Below, piece after piece: positions 23,732 to 34,860 of a stretch of 64,000 nucleotides of DNA. A program made the translations under genes and the position numbers. The notes below the pieces were generated by a model that saw nothing but the letters and a program-made list of their open reading frames with translations, had not been told where the DNA came from and made no database searches. Position 1 is the stretch's first letter, and each line of letters starts with the position of its first letter. This stretch comes from Mesostigma viride (Eukaryota; Streptophyta; Mesostigmatophyceae; Mesostigmatales; Mesostigmataceae): assembly GCA_009746045.1 (NCBI GenBank), contig RPFO01001745.1, forward strand, positions 130,001 to 194,000. The letters are read 5' to 3'.

Positions 23732-23945
23732 GTACGTGGTGGGGGGGGGGGTCACCGGTGCGGGTGCACTAAAGCTTTAGTGACCACCTAGCTGACCTAC
23801 TCAGAAACCAATGTGCTGGACAGCTGGTTCGCAGTACGTGTGTGTGGGGGGGGTGCGCACTGGTGCATGTGCACTATATCTATAGTGACCACCTATGTGA
23901 CCTACTTGGAAACCGATGTGCTTGACAGCCGGTTTGTGGTATGTG
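23732..23945 (+). repeat. two degraded tandem copies of the MAPR exon 2 end
   Basis: ACCTACTCAGAAACCGATGT and GCTGGACAGCTGGTTCGCGG recur near 23796-23835 and 23900-23942, each followed by a GT donor-like sequence (GTACGTG, GTATGTG) and a G-run with CACTGGTGCGGGTGCACT. The period is about 102-106 bases. Confidence 0.88.
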
Positions 23946-26900
23946 GGGTGGGGAGGCCACTGGTGCGGGTGCACTGTAGCTGCAGTGACCATCTAGCCAG
24001 GTGGGTGGCGTGCTGTAGCTACTGTGACTATAGCCGCAGTAAAGTCAGCTGCTTGGCCAAGCCTCAGTTGTGGCGTAGCGACAAGATTACAACCACAAAT
24101 TCCATATTGCCCCAAGTCTACCTCGTAAAGTAGGTCCTGCTCTTCGGATGCTCCTGTTCAGTCACGCCTACTCTTGGCATCACAGTGAAGGCCGATGGGG
24201 AGTCCTCAGTATGTGACCAGTGCCTAATTTCAAGAGCAAACAAGCATGCTTTGTGTTGATTGCCATTTCTGTGGGGCTTGACCATTCCTGGGCTTACCAG
24301 TTGCCATGAATTATCCATGAAGCCCATGCTCTATAAAGTGCTTGTAATTGATATGACGTACTAGAAGTACTGGAAGTACTAGAAGTATATACTAAATACA
24401 AGACAGACGTACTAGAACTTGATTCATCATTATATTTCGAGTCTGCACCCCTGCTCCCTAGGTCACAGTAGCATGGGTGCTGAGCCCTTCTTATGTGCCG
24501 AGCGCGGTGTATGTATGGATTGTATGGAATGTCTGGCCTGCGCTGGTTGTCTCATGGGTATGGGCTCGTACATGTATCCCATGTACCTGCAGCTTGCAAT
24601 CCACACAATTAGATCGTACTATAATAAGATTACTTCCATAATGTTATCAGGTTAATAAGATATGAATTCCTTAGGAGTGGAACCCAGCCACCTGGGCTCC
24701 CGTTGTCTTGCGGAGCTGTAGTGACCATAGTGGCCATAGTGACCATACTGAGCATACCCATGATTTACTCTTTGCTTGTATCGTACCTTGCCATTCTTTC
24801 CGCCACCTTGTATCGCGTGCTCTTGTATCGTATGCTTTGTGAATCCGCCCCCGTCACCCGTCAACCGCATCATGTGCGGGCCCGCGCCCTCAAATGCATG
24901 GGCAGAAATTCACACAAAAATACGCGCAGGTCGGGCGTGTCATCTCATCCCCGCGGCAAGCGTCGCCCACCAGGGAGCCCCAGGCAGTGACAGACAAGAA
25001 AGCCGATTGAGGCAATCTTGAGTACAAACAACAAGACAAAATGTTCAGAAACTGAGGCACAGAGTGAAAGGGCAAGGGACGAGAAAGGAGCTGGAATGAT
25101 TAGAGTGGAGTGCAACCACTCGATTAGTGGTTGGGCACCCTTGCGAAGCCACATAAGGAACTGCTTAATGTAAAGCTATAAAGGAACTGCATATAGGGAA
25201 CATTTCAAGCCTGTTCTGGTCGAGGTCTCATGGACGCAAGAAGAATGGGCCCAAGGGACTTGATCTGTCTGTCAAGCTGCACCGTGCCAGTTGACACGTG
25301 CGTCAAGATGTGGCAGAGACTTGTCCCGGGCATGGCTGCCATCCTGGTGCGTAGGGGCCTCATCGCTTATCAATTCTGGCCATGCACCCAGGGTTCGCTG
25401 GCTCGACTTTCACTGAGCAATCTGGCCATCGGCACTGTACTTGTACCTTCAGTGCATCCCGCGGCAAAAGGGATGCTTGACTCGATACATCAACTGGTCA
25501 TGATGCACTGTATACCGCATTGATCCAAGGTCCTGGACATAGCAGGGCTGTCAAACACCAGTCAGCAGCATTCAGTTCACCACTAACGTTGTTGGACTCC
25601 GACACAATACCCTGTCAAATCATCATCATAAGTGCAGGCGAGGCTTTCCTTAATTGCGTTCGAGGCTAGCTTGCAAGCCAGGAACTGCTGGTTGCGTGTG
25701 GTGTGCAACCTGTGGCTGGGAAGTTTTCGCCTGCAACGATTACCAAGCTTGACGGTCGGATGGACGCCGTCTGGTACATTGAGCAACTGTCTAGTGATGT
25801 AATATAACATGATCATTTTACCATGGGGAATATAGAAGTAGTGTAGCATTGTACATATAATAGAAGTAGTGTAGCATAGTCAGGCTTAGATAACGTGGCC
25901 CACACTCATGCATGTGTATGTATGCTTATGATGGGATCCCCACCAGACGATGCATTAGCGTTAGCCAGGCTTTGCCCACGCAGAGAGCCACTCTCTGCTG
26001 AGAGGCCATGCCCTAGCTGGCCATTGCTTAGCCGTGACCGTCTTCCACCCCATGCCAAGCCTCTTTTGGTATGATGCATCATGGTGGTACAGGTGCCCCT
26101 GTGCACCCAGAGCAGGTTACATTCCCCCACAGGTCTGCATGTTGTAGCCTAGAATGTACTAAAAACCATATGCCCTGCAGTTTCAGGGATTAATTCAAAG
26201 AACATAACTCCGTTGAAAGTCGGATCAAAATTGGCTCTTTTTGTCAAATTGTCAAATTGTCGGAGGGCGGGGGCCGAGATTAATTAAGTGGTACCCTGAA
26301 ATTAAATAAGAGGCATGCTGTTATCGAGATATATTTCTGGAGACGAGTTTCTATTGGCGTAAATTTGTAGTATTGTACGACAACATGTCAAGGGTGACGG
26401 AAATTACTGAAGTCGCGGAAGTGTCGTGAAGACGTTTCTAGAGATCGATTGCGCCGTTTCCAAATCTCTGCTGCCCGTGTGCGGCGTGGGCAACTTAACA
26501 ACAACAACAAGATCGATTGCGCATTCGACGGCTAAAAGGCAGAGAAGCGGTTGACTGGAAGTACTGTACGACGGTATTGGACCTAATTTCCGGTCAGCGA
26601 TGCGGACTTTGCATCCGATCACGTTACGTACATGCTTGGAAACCAGCCCTTGCGTCGCGCTGTGCTGTGGCGCACTTAATCTCCGCCGTCAGATTGCACC
26701 GCCGATGAGCCTCGATGCTCGTCGATGAACTCAACGCAAGTCACGTGCGAAAAGAAGTAGAAATTGGCGTGGCGGTGACGGAAGGCGAGTTTGGTAAGTT
26801 ACAGAACTTGTAGCCCGGCGACTCCGCGTCAAGCAGTCCGTAGGTAGTCCGCCGGCGTGAATTAATTGATTAATTAATAAGCACGTGACTGCGTCACGCG

Positions 26901-27093
26901 GGGGCCAATGGCAGAGTAAAGGAACCTTCAACCCTATATACACAGCGAGAAGGAGGAGGACGCCCTAGCTTCTCTCACTGCCGCTAGTGAGCAGGCCACA
27001 GAGCGCTCTCTCCACAGCATCAGTGGTGCATGCCGGGGCGCAACACTGCATGTGGGTGCAATACAACCAGTGCAATACCATCTAGGTAGGCTG
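23946..27093. other. non-coding stretch with repeat fragments
   Basis: I see no exon. A fragment at about 26080-26200 (TGCACCCAGAGCAGGTTACA...TAGAATGTACT) is similar to 29665-29735 and so belongs to a dispersed repeat, probably a LINE 3' region. A short piece of the SINE-like repeat (GGCCTGCGCTGGTTGTCTC) lies at 24537-24555. Confidence 0.5.
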
Positions 27094-27560
27094 TCTAGAT
27101 AGATGTTGTAGGGCAGCGTGCGGCTGTCTAGATAGATGTTGTAGTTAGAACATGATGTTAGATAGATGTAGTATGTAGCCGAGGTAGATAGATTAGACCG
27201 GTAGGACTGTTTCCACCCATCCATCCATCCATCGGGGTTAATGCTCCGTGACTCCCCAACGGGAGCACGAGTCTAACTAATTAATTAATTAATAGGTAGG
27301 CTGACGCATAGCTTATGCATGCTACAAAGGTGAGGTGGGCTCAAGACGTCGGCTGCCGGAGGCGCAAGCTGATGACCACAAGGTGCCAGAGCTATAATTG
27401 AAGGTACTATAACGCTCTGCGCTAATATCATTTCAAGTGCTGTAATGCCTAAGCTATCCCATAATCGACTGCCCCCATCTAGACAACTAGCTTGAGTGCT
27501 CTATCCCGTGCGGGGGAGCCCGGGGGGGCTTCCACAGTTTCTTGTTGACATAAAGGTCGG
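26872..27560 (+). mobile_element. dispersed repeat, copy 1 (CACGTGAC palindrome end), with nested insertion
   Basis: Starting TTAATTAATAAGCACGTGAC, about 450 bases are homologous to 35405-35945: AGAGTAAAGGAACCTTCAAC, GCCCTAGCTTCTCTCACTGC, GTAGGCTGACGCATAGC, GGGGGAGCC, and TTGTTGACATAAAGGTC. The copy is interrupted by the insertion at 27094-27292. It has no long frame of its own on the plus strand and runs into the minus-strand ORF1-like fragment that starts near 27845. Confidence 0.75.
27094..27292 (+). mobile_element. 199 bp retroelement insertion with (TTAATTAA)n tail and 11 bp target duplication
   Basis: TAGGTAGGCTG flanks the segment on both sides (27083-27093 and 27293-27303), while the related repeat at 35636 has a single copy of this site (GAGGTAGGCTGAAGCATAGC). 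The insert contains two CTAGATAGATGTTGTAG copies, a (CCAT)n stretch, then TGCTCCGTGACTCCCCAACG and GGGAGCACGAG before (TTAATTAA)n. A tail at one end and a target duplication fit target-primed reverse transcription by a LINE or SINE. Confidence 0.8.
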
Positions 27561-28070
27561 CCCGCCCCGCGCCAATACACTCACTTGGGGCTTCTCGGGG
27601 TTGGTCTTGTGGCGGATGTAGTCGGGCCACTGATCGCGGCGTTGCTGCTGCTGGGCTGGCGTCAGGTCGTCGTCAAGTGACCAGGAGGTGTTCACCAGCT
27701 TCTTGCGGCGAGAGAGGAGCCGAACTCGGTTTGTGATGTCGCTGAAGGTGAGGACCACTGGAGGGCCGGGCCCAGCCTTGGCCCGTGGATGGGGCAGGCA
27801 GTAGGCGCCCTGCAGTGTCGCACCTGGCAGCGCCATGCACGCCACTAGAGTTTATTCTTCAGCTCGTCGAGAACAGAGTCTGGGGTCTCCTCCGGCTGCA
27901 TGTCGAAGCGCCTGAGGATGACCCGGCAGCGGCGACGGTTGCGGTCAGCGGCCTCGCGGCGCGTGTCTTCCAGCTCCTGGAGCTTGGTGGTGATGGCGGT
28001 CGTGGTAGACGATGCCTGGCTCTTGAGCAGGTCAGCCCATATGCAGGAGGTGCGAGTCGAGGCGGGTCAT
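27501..28070 (-). mobile_element. LINE ORF1-like fragment (L1-type), minus strand
   Basis: Upstream part (about 28050-27846) reads a coiled-coil-like QASSTTTAITTKLQELEDTR, then RRCRVILRRFDMQPEETP, as in the RRM-like domain of L1-type ORF1 proteins, and meets a stop. The downstream frame (27845-27501) reads PPVVLTFSDITNRVRLLSRR and SWSLDDDLTPAQQQQRRDQW, typical of the ORF1 C-terminal domain (RK-L--DDLTPAQ--RR). ORF1p binds RNA and chaperones LINE transposition. At least one stop separates the parts, so the copy is dead. A related fragment lies inverted at 28432-28740. Confidence 0.7.
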
Positions 28071-28431
28071 CGCTAGCCCTACCAGCAGGTTGCTGGATGA
28101 CCTACTCGTCCCAGCCCAGTTTGAATACCGCACTCTGGACTCTCTCTCCCTTCTTTGGACGGCCATCCATGCAGAACAATCTTGACGCGGTGGCAGAAGA
28201 TTGTTAAGGCTCGATCACACGCCCGACCCTGTGGGCAAGCCACCTCCCCCCAAGAGGAGGAGGCGTTTTGATGAGTAGGGTAGTTAGGATTTTTTCAGAC
28301 TAGGTAGATTAGCGTTAGGTTAGTTAGATTACGCGGCTCTCTCCACTCCACCATCCATCAAGGAATATGTGCTACATGATCTCCCAACGGAGGCATGTTA
28401 TAATTTGATTTAATTTTTACCTGAGCAGGTA

Positions 28432-28740
28432 ATGGGCGGTGAGGTAGAACTGCGTGGGTGCCACCGCCTTCCCCACTCACGGGACAAGGCGGCCACCCCA
28501 CCAGTCCTGCTCACCTTCCTCTCCCCTGAGGATAAGCAGCGGTTCCTCTCTCGTCGCAAGCGGTTGCACGACCTCACCTGGACGCTGGATGACGACCTAA
28601 CCCTCGCTCAGCAACAGCAGCGACGCGACCTGTGGCCGGAATACCTCCGCCATAAGCAGGACCCCCAGAAGCCCAAGGTGTACTGGAGGGGCGGGGACCT
28701 GATGATCAACCACAAGATGTGGACGCCCCCAGCGGGCTAG
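28432..28740 (+). mobile_element. LINE ORF1 C-terminal-domain fragment, plus strand
   Basis: An open frame of 102 residues from ATG 28432 reads PPVLLTFLSPEDKQRFLSRR, TWTLDDDLTLAQQQQRRDLW and PKVYWRGGDLMINHKMW, the ORF1 C-terminal domain ending in the WRG-L-IN motif. It is about 60% similar to the minus-strand fragment at 27501-27845. It is preceded by a CTCCCAACGGAG hairpin with ATGTTATAATTTG (28383-28410). Confidence 0.7.
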
Positions 28741-29160
28741 AATAGCAATAGCCCTAGCTTGTAACCATTGGAGTCACTGTCGCTAAGGCAGCCATGCCTA
28801 GAATGTTTGCCTAGCTGTGCCAACACACCTAGTCACGTGCCGCCAACGCACGGTACACAACCAGCCATAGCCTTAGCCTAGTTCTAGTACAGCCATGCTA
28901 CGCCCTGGCTATGTTCAGATTACTTGCCCACGCTCCTTGCTATGATATGCTCACATGGGTCTTATTGCACCCACAGTTTGCCGGATCGTTAGCCTGTCCT
29001 TTTAGCTAGCCGCGCCCGATTGCAGCTGTGGCATGCCTTTGGCATGAAGGAGACTGGGGGTCTCTGCCCTTTCTCCTGTAGTGCACACACAGGGATAAAA
29101 AGCACTTCGGTGCTCCGTGACTCCCCAATGGGAGCACGAGTTTAATTAATTAACTAATTA
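28741..29160. other. non-coding LINE-flank stretch ending in hairpin plus TTAA tail
   Basis: No frame of interest. The stretch ends with GTGCTCCGTGACTCCCCAAT and GGGAGCACGAG, then TTAATTAATTAACTAATTAA (29109-29160). This is the same terminal module as in the 27094-27292 insertion. Confidence 0.55.
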
Positions 29161-29525
29161 ATGGGCGGCGATGGCGGCCGTTCGCTCGGCAATCTCGGGG
29201 ACCTGCGTGGCCCGGGCGTGTACCTTGGTAGCTAGCAACTGCCTCAAGTGTCACGGTGCCTTGGCCGATCGACTCGGCCTTCCACCTGGTTAAGGCGCGC
29301 GGTCACAGTGGCTGTGGCCTCGGAAACTTTGGTGACAATGTGCTCTTGCGTAGCAGTAAACTGAGGCTGGAGCTTAAGTGCGACTCTGGCTTCAATGTTG
29401 TTGACCTTGGCCGAGAGAGTGTTGAGTGGGCCGTCAGGCGCGTTCAGGGCGTCGAGCTGCTCAGCCATCGGCGCCAGCTGCTTCGCCACTGCAGCTCGGA
29501 TGGAGTCCGTGCCGGCGTGAATAAT
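29161..29525 (-). mobile_element. LINE ORF1 coiled-coil fragment, minus strand
   Basis: The minus-strand frame at 29489-29244 reads MAKQLAPMAEQLDALNAPDG and LSAKVNNIEARVALKLQPQF, then VSEATATVTARLNQVEGRVD, with regular heptad hydrophobics and no conserved domain. The position beside other ORF1 pieces and the TTAA tail suggests the N-terminal coiled coil of the same LINE family. Confidence 0.5.
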
Positions 29526-30420
29526 GTGACAATTTTGACGATTTGAGATCTGGCGAAATCCTAGTCGGGGTAAAATGGGAGTATACGTAACACATGGCCT
29601 TGAGCAAGCCCCCCTTACCCGGGCATAGCGTGATAGACCATGAGGGTGCGGGTGCCCTGGTGCACCTAGAGCAAGTGTTGTTTACATTCCCACCCTTGCA
29701 GGAAGTAGCTTAGAATGTATTATAGGCTCATATGCCCCTTCTCAGGGTTATGTGCTACATATACTCCCAACGGAGTTATGTTCCTAATTAATTAATTAAT
29801 TAATGGCCTTGAGCAGTCACGTGTCATGCCGGCTCTAGAGGAGATGCTCTACTCTAGATGCTGTACTCACGGCTCTAGATAGCTGACACCATCCATTCCA
29901 TCCCATGTTCCCCTCCCACTGAGGACTTATGCTCACGTGACGCAGTCACGTGCATTCTGATCAGACACTCCGCAAAGGTGAAAACCTTTGCGTTCAGTGC
30001 CGGGCCGCGGAAAACGCGGAAAACGCGATCTACAAATGAATCCGACCTGAATCGAACTGGGGACCTCTCGCACCAAATTTTGCTGACAGTAGGACGGACG
30101 TCTCCGGTTACCATGGCATCGCCAACTTACACCTACAGTCATCCGCAAAATTTCTCCTGTCCGGGGAGTGATGCAAGCCTTTCGGATTTGGTACTAGATA
30201 AATCACTCGAGATCTGTGTGTAGGAGTACTACACGTGCATGTCTATTAAGGGGACATGACACCCCAAAAGGGCACTTTTCTGGAAACCATACCTAGGCAT
30301 GTGATAAAAATCCACTTATGATGGGGGACCATAAATATGATAAAAAAAAAAAAATTCCAACCACTTGGAGGGGGACTACCCCCCACCATGTGACAGTTAT
30401 GTGCTAAAAAAAGCAATTAA
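29526..30420. repeat. repeat mosaic: hairpin-TTAA tails and palindrome end
   Basis: Contains ACATATACTCCCAACGGAGT with a TTAATTAA tail (29750-29807), and CCATCCATTCCATCCCATGT...TGCTCACGTGACGCAGTCAC (29888-29952), which matches the right end at 38461-38523. No gene is seen. Confidence 0.6.
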
Positions 30421-30900
30421 TTAATCTATAGGTCCTAGTTACAGGGTTGTGGGCCGGCACCACGGCCCGAATCGCTATGAATGCCATACGCGGGCACACG
30501 CGTCCCCCCACAGACTTGGGGGTGGTCTCCTTCATCACTAGCTAGTTGCCATCTATCCTTGCGTAGGTACCATCCTCCATATTTCAGACAAACCAGGAGG
30601 CTGCCCCGGCGGGTGTGAGCCCGTCTAGGGTAGCACATGTCCATGCCAAGTCTATCACGAAAAGTCCATGCACGGGCCAGTGGCGGCCCTGCCGCGCGCG
30701 GTCTGGGGCTCGCCAGGTGAGGACATAACGCCCAGGCTGCATGGGCCGCCTGGCCGAGCGGGCTTGGTACCAGCTAGTCTATCGATCTGATGTGTCTACT
30801 GATCTGTTCGGGCCAGGTGCCCGGCTAGGCCCAGGCGCCTGTGCCTAAGAACGTGGGAAACATAGGGCAAATCTGACAGCGTACAAATCCTCATCATTAC
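30421..30900 (-). mobile_element. LINE ORF2 3' end fragment, minus strand
   Basis: The minus strand matches the end of the reverse-transcriptase ORF at 38000-38451: words such as GGCACAGGCGCCTGGGCCTA, GGCATGGACATGTGCTACCC, CCTCCTGGTTTGTCTG and GGCATTCATAGCGATTCGGG are shared. The frame is interrupted. It ends in CTATAGATTAATTAA, a short TTAA tail. Confidence 0.75.
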
Positions 30901-31009
30901 TAATGTGCAAACCAATCTGCTGAGATGTCATGCCCTAGTGCATTGTCTAGCCATAACAATCTTCCACCCCATGCAGAGCTCACCAACGAGGCCTATGCGG
31001 GCAAGGATT

Positions 31010-31210
31010 TCGTTCTCAAACGCCTAGCTAGCTCTGCAAGCTTCTCGGAGTTCTCACCTTCCAGTCTTCTGACCAGGTCGAAGTTCTTGACGATGACGTT
31101 AAGGCTGCGCTTGTCGAGCTCGGCCTCCTCGCGGAGGTCGAGCGTCTGCTGCTTGAGCTGTGCTGCGATGGCCGGCGGAGGAGGTGGCGGTGGTGGTGTG
31201 GTTCAGCTAT
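31010..31210 (-). mobile_element. LINE ORF1 fragment (coiled coil plus RRM start), minus strand
   Basis: One minus frame reads IAAQLKQQTLDLREEAELDK then RSLNVIVKNFDLVRRLEGEN and SEKLAELA. This is the same coiled-coil to R-x-x-N-V-I-V arrangement as at 27846-28050, but clearly diverged, so more than one LINE lineage is present. Confidence 0.55.
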
Positions 31211-31337
31211 AGCAGCATGGGGGCCCAGGTCTGGGGTGGAGGAGCAACGCCCGGCCTGCCGGGCTATGCAGCGGGGGCTGGCTGGCTTGGCGGCAATGTC
31301 CTTCACCACCTGGGCGGTGAGGCCTGCATCTTAGGGA

Positions 31338-31410
31338 TATGTGTTACATATACTCCCCACCGGGAGATATGTTCTTAATTTAATTAATTAATCAATAAAT
31401 TAATTTTAAT
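31338..31410 (+). repeat. hairpin-TTAA terminal module
   Basis: GTTACATATACTCCCCACCG and GGAGATATGTTC followed by TTAATTTAATTAATTAATCA. This is the fifth occurrence of the CTCC-hairpin followed by a TTAA-rich tail. Confidence 0.65.
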
Positions 31411-31753
31411 TAATTATACCATGCAGATCTTCATGAGACAATAGTTTCATGCCATTGAGCATGACACAGCCTTGTTGTCTGTGCAACCTTCATTGCTGAC
31501 TAGGTCAAGAATGAATTTATATACGCCGATCGATGGTACCACTCTCATCGAGGATACTGAGCATGTCCCGCAGCTCTGGGTGGAGCGACTGGGCAACTGG
31601 CCCTGGAAGCACATGCAATCAAGGTGCCTTGCATTATAATTCTTCTGGTATAGGTACGGGGCATGCATGCACTCACGTGACGCAGTTTCGAGTAAATTAT
31701 TTAATTACTTCATTCATTAATTAATGAATTAATTAATTTATTGCATAATAATA

Positions 31754-31851
31754 TCAAGGAGACAACCAGCGCAGGCCAGAAATCGGGAGAATCCGGACCA
31801 TGGTAGCTCGCGAGCCTGCCGTTATCTTGTCCGCGTGTTCGAGTCGTTCTA
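31754..31851 (+). mobile_element. SINE-like dispersed repeat, copy C
   Basis: Sense copy nearly identical to 10917-11022: AAGGAGACAACCAGCGCAGG, CCATGGTAGCTCGCGAGCC and GTCCGCGTGTTCGAGTCG. It is preceded by an AT-rich TTAATTAATTTATTGCATAATAAT stretch, and CATAATAATAT recurs just after the copy, so the TGCATAATAATAT word may be a ~12 base target duplication. Confidence 0.7.
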
Positions 31852-32102
31852 TGTTGCATAATAATATATTTATTGCATGCGCGTGTTATGGTATCATAAG
31901 TGAGGTAACTATATGCCTGGACGTGTACATGTACATATGATTCGGCTGCGATCTCTGCTAGCTGTATATAGCTCATCATCGATACCTAGTCCATCCTATA
32001 GCTGACCATCTGGATGATTGACTCCCGGCCACTGGGGGCGCACACGAGTGAGTCTCAGAGCTAGCTAGTAGAGTACAGTATACGGCTAGGGCTTAGTATA
32101 GC

Positions 32103-32301
32103 TCACACGGTCCGCTGCATCTGCTGCTCATGCGGCACGGGCGCCATCGGCTGCCCCACGATGATCTGTGGTGGCGGCGCCAGGCTGGTGCCCCGCACAG
32201 CACCGGGTTCGGTGAACCCACGCACTTTGAGCTCATGATTTTCTTGCAGCACGGCGCAGCAGGGGCAGAACCAGTGCAGCAGGCAGTCGGTGGCGGGCGA
32301 C
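32103..32301 (-). CDS. PLAC8-family protein, last exon (orphan)
   Basis: After a GATGCAG acceptor at 32303-32302, 66 codons run to a TGA at 32103. The exon reads SPATDCLLHWFCPCCAVLQE then NHELKVRGF, the C-terminal signature of PLAC8 (DUF614) proteins: DC--H-FC--CA--QE-REL--RG. The tail is proline-rich (LAPPPQIIVGQPMAPVPHEQ). PLAC8 proteins are small cysteine-rich membrane proteins linked to organ size and metal or calcium transport in plants. The earlier exons (with the CCPC motif) are not visible up to 39 kb on this strand; the region upstream is full of repeats. The gene is therefore either very long-introned or truncated by insertions. Confidence 0.7.
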
Positions 32302-33279
32302 CTGCATCAAGGTATACCGTGCATATACTGTCTAGGTGAGTCATATGAGACATTACTGTGCCTTCCATTACGTATCAATTGGTTGCCATTGCACCCATTT
32401 CATTGAGGACTTGTGCTTGTGAACTCGTGACGCATGCCCGGTCTGACCGCCGGGTGGCCGACGAGGTGCATTCCAGTAGGCGTGACGGATCTACTCAACG
32501 GAAGTGTGGATAAAAGACTGTGACTAGAATCACTAGATCCTTGAACAGAGGCACGTGCAACATGATTGGGACCGTGCCGTCGTGCCGGTGTATGTAGATC
32601 TGCTTGTGTATGTGTGTACTTTGTCCACTTACCCATTTGTCTTAGTAGAAACAATGCCAGGGTATGTCTTCGTAAAAAACTGTTTGTAATCTGAATGATA
32701 CATGTGCAAAAATAAGGGTCTCATGCAGACATGCAAAGGCCTTGGACATTACTGCCGTTGCTCCACGGGTGGAAGGTGTTGACTTTGCAATCTTGGTCAA
32801 TATTCAAAAGCTAGGTTACTGTGTCACTTAAGGTTATAGTACTGTATTACTCAAGCATATTGCATGCACCACACTCATTGGAATTCAGCACGAATCATCT
32901 CGATGGCGGGATAACCAGGACCGAACAGCGACATACCGACATGTTGGCAGTATCGGCATACTGCCTAGAATTCCGAAACCCAACCACCTGTGTGGGAGTA
33001 GCCGGAAACGAATGATATGCCAAGTTGAGGAGCGCAAGAGAGAGAATCTGAGGGTATAGGGAGGGTACCGAATTCCAAAGTGCTTACCACTGGCTGGCGA
33101 ATGCGGGGGCGACATGGCTGCAGGCCTAGTGGCCGGATCGATGATTACAAGAAGTGCAAAGAACCGCGCAGGGGTACGGGCAGCCTGCGGTTTACGCAAT
33201 ATACGGAGCCTCAATCCCAAGATTTACTACCAAGGCATGGATAAAGAGCAGTGCGACAGAATGCACGACGTAAAACCTG

Positions 33280-34860
33280 CATCTAATTTGCATTCCTCCT
33301 GCCGCTCCGTACCCGGGGATTTGAAACGCGTGGCGGATGCGGGTACGGAAGCTCGTGGAGTATACGCAGCATACGTCAATCCAAAACAGGATCTCGTAAA
33401 GGGCTCCTGCAAACTTGCAGCCGGTGCCGTCAACGGCTTCAGCATTGTGTCCGAAGGTCACGCAAGTACAGCAGAATCCCATGAGGCAGCTGGCGAGGCC
33501 ATCAGCCATGCAGTCCGACAGCGGAGTGGACCACTGGCCGGGTGGTGCCGCTCTGGTGCCGTTTTTTAGCGCCGACATAGTGAGAGGGGAAAGGTCGGGA
33601 AGGCTCGCTTAGCCGCTCAAAGGTAACCCGTCCCTGTCTTTCCCGAACCCGACAGCTGGGATAGCTTACGTCCTTACACAAACTTCCCCGCCTTGTGAAA
33701 GGTTAAACCGATATGGCTTACCTGGCAAACAAGCTGCGCTTTCAAATAAACTTTAACCGATGGGAGATGACCCGGACTCAACTAATAGTCCTTGCTACAG
33801 GTAAAGCGGCAATGTCGAGCATCCTGTCCTCACACTTGTCGAAGGTGCGTGCAGCTCGTCGACAACTTCCTGTCCCGACTTCTAATGGCCGATGCAAACG
33901 CGCTACAGTAGGCTGTGAATCATGGATTGCACCTGTGCGACTTGGCGCCAGATTTCGGGCCCCAAGAGCTGCGGGTTGACGGGTTGATACTAAGTACTCT
34001 AGTGCCTACTAACGACCCAAGTCGTTGCAGCCAATTTCTCCAGAGCTCGCGCGCCCAGCTGCTCACGTGCATCGGCCAAACTTCAGACAGGATTGTCTAG
34101 AACGCGGCACATGACGTAGGCACAAATTAGTCATGAAGAGACCACTTCGCCTGTATGGACAAATGCTTGGCGACTCCACGCCAAGGTGGATAAAAAAAGA
34201 TAAATCCTTCAGGGCAGCTTGATTGACTGTCAGCCGGTCCAAGTCTCTTTAATTAATTAAATCGCGTCTCCGATGAATGGAAAGGAGGGTGCTGTCCTAG
34301 TGTACGTAGAACTTTCACATTCTGCCGCATTTCCGAATGACAAACGACCTGTTTTCTGCCTTCTGGACGCTTCCACTTTATTTTTCCCTGTCATGATGTC
34401 GCCACCCGGCAAGTCGTCTACCCCGCTGGCCGGCGTCGGACTGCATGGCTGATAGCCTCATCGCCAGGTTCATGATCACTCATGCGATTAATATATATAT
34501 ATAGGTTTATAGCTGGGCGGTGTATATAGGCTGTATATAGCTGGGAGGTGTATATAGGTTTATAGCTGGGCGTTTTCTTTGGTTTGAGTGATTTCACTCT
34601 GCTGTAAGTAATTATATTTTTAATATATATATATATATACACGTCACTTGCGTAACCTTTGGCCGCAATGTTCATGAGGCCGTTGAGTACGGCTACGGCT
34701 GCATGTTGGCGTACGTAATTAAGCACCGATCAGCACTAGTCTATCAAATACTGTTTTGAATGGACGTATGCTGCATAAACTCTACGAGCTTCCGATCCGC
34801 TACCCAATCCGTCACGCGCTTAATACCCCCCGGGAAACCGCGAAGCGGCAGGAGGAATGC
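33280..34860. repeat. inverted duplication, arms 33280-33540 and 34400-34860
   Basis: TGCATTCCTCCTGCCGCT, GGAAGCTCGT and GCAGCATACGTC of the left arm recur on the other strand at 34757-34860. GCCATCAGCCATGCAGTCCG and GCCGGGTGG recur inverted at 34400-34450. The right arm is interrupted by an AT-rich block with (TA)n and the 34555-34640 repeat. Confidence 0.65.
34555..34640 (-). repeat. dispersed ~90 bp repeat (second copy inverted at 20345-20430)
   Basis: Minus-strand words AAATATAATTACTTACAGCA, GAGTGAAATCACTCAAACCA and AACGCCCAGCTATAAACC occur in the same order at 20355-20425 on the plus strand. GAGTGAAATCACTC is an inverted repeat. Class unknown; perhaps a MITE. Confidence 0.7.
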
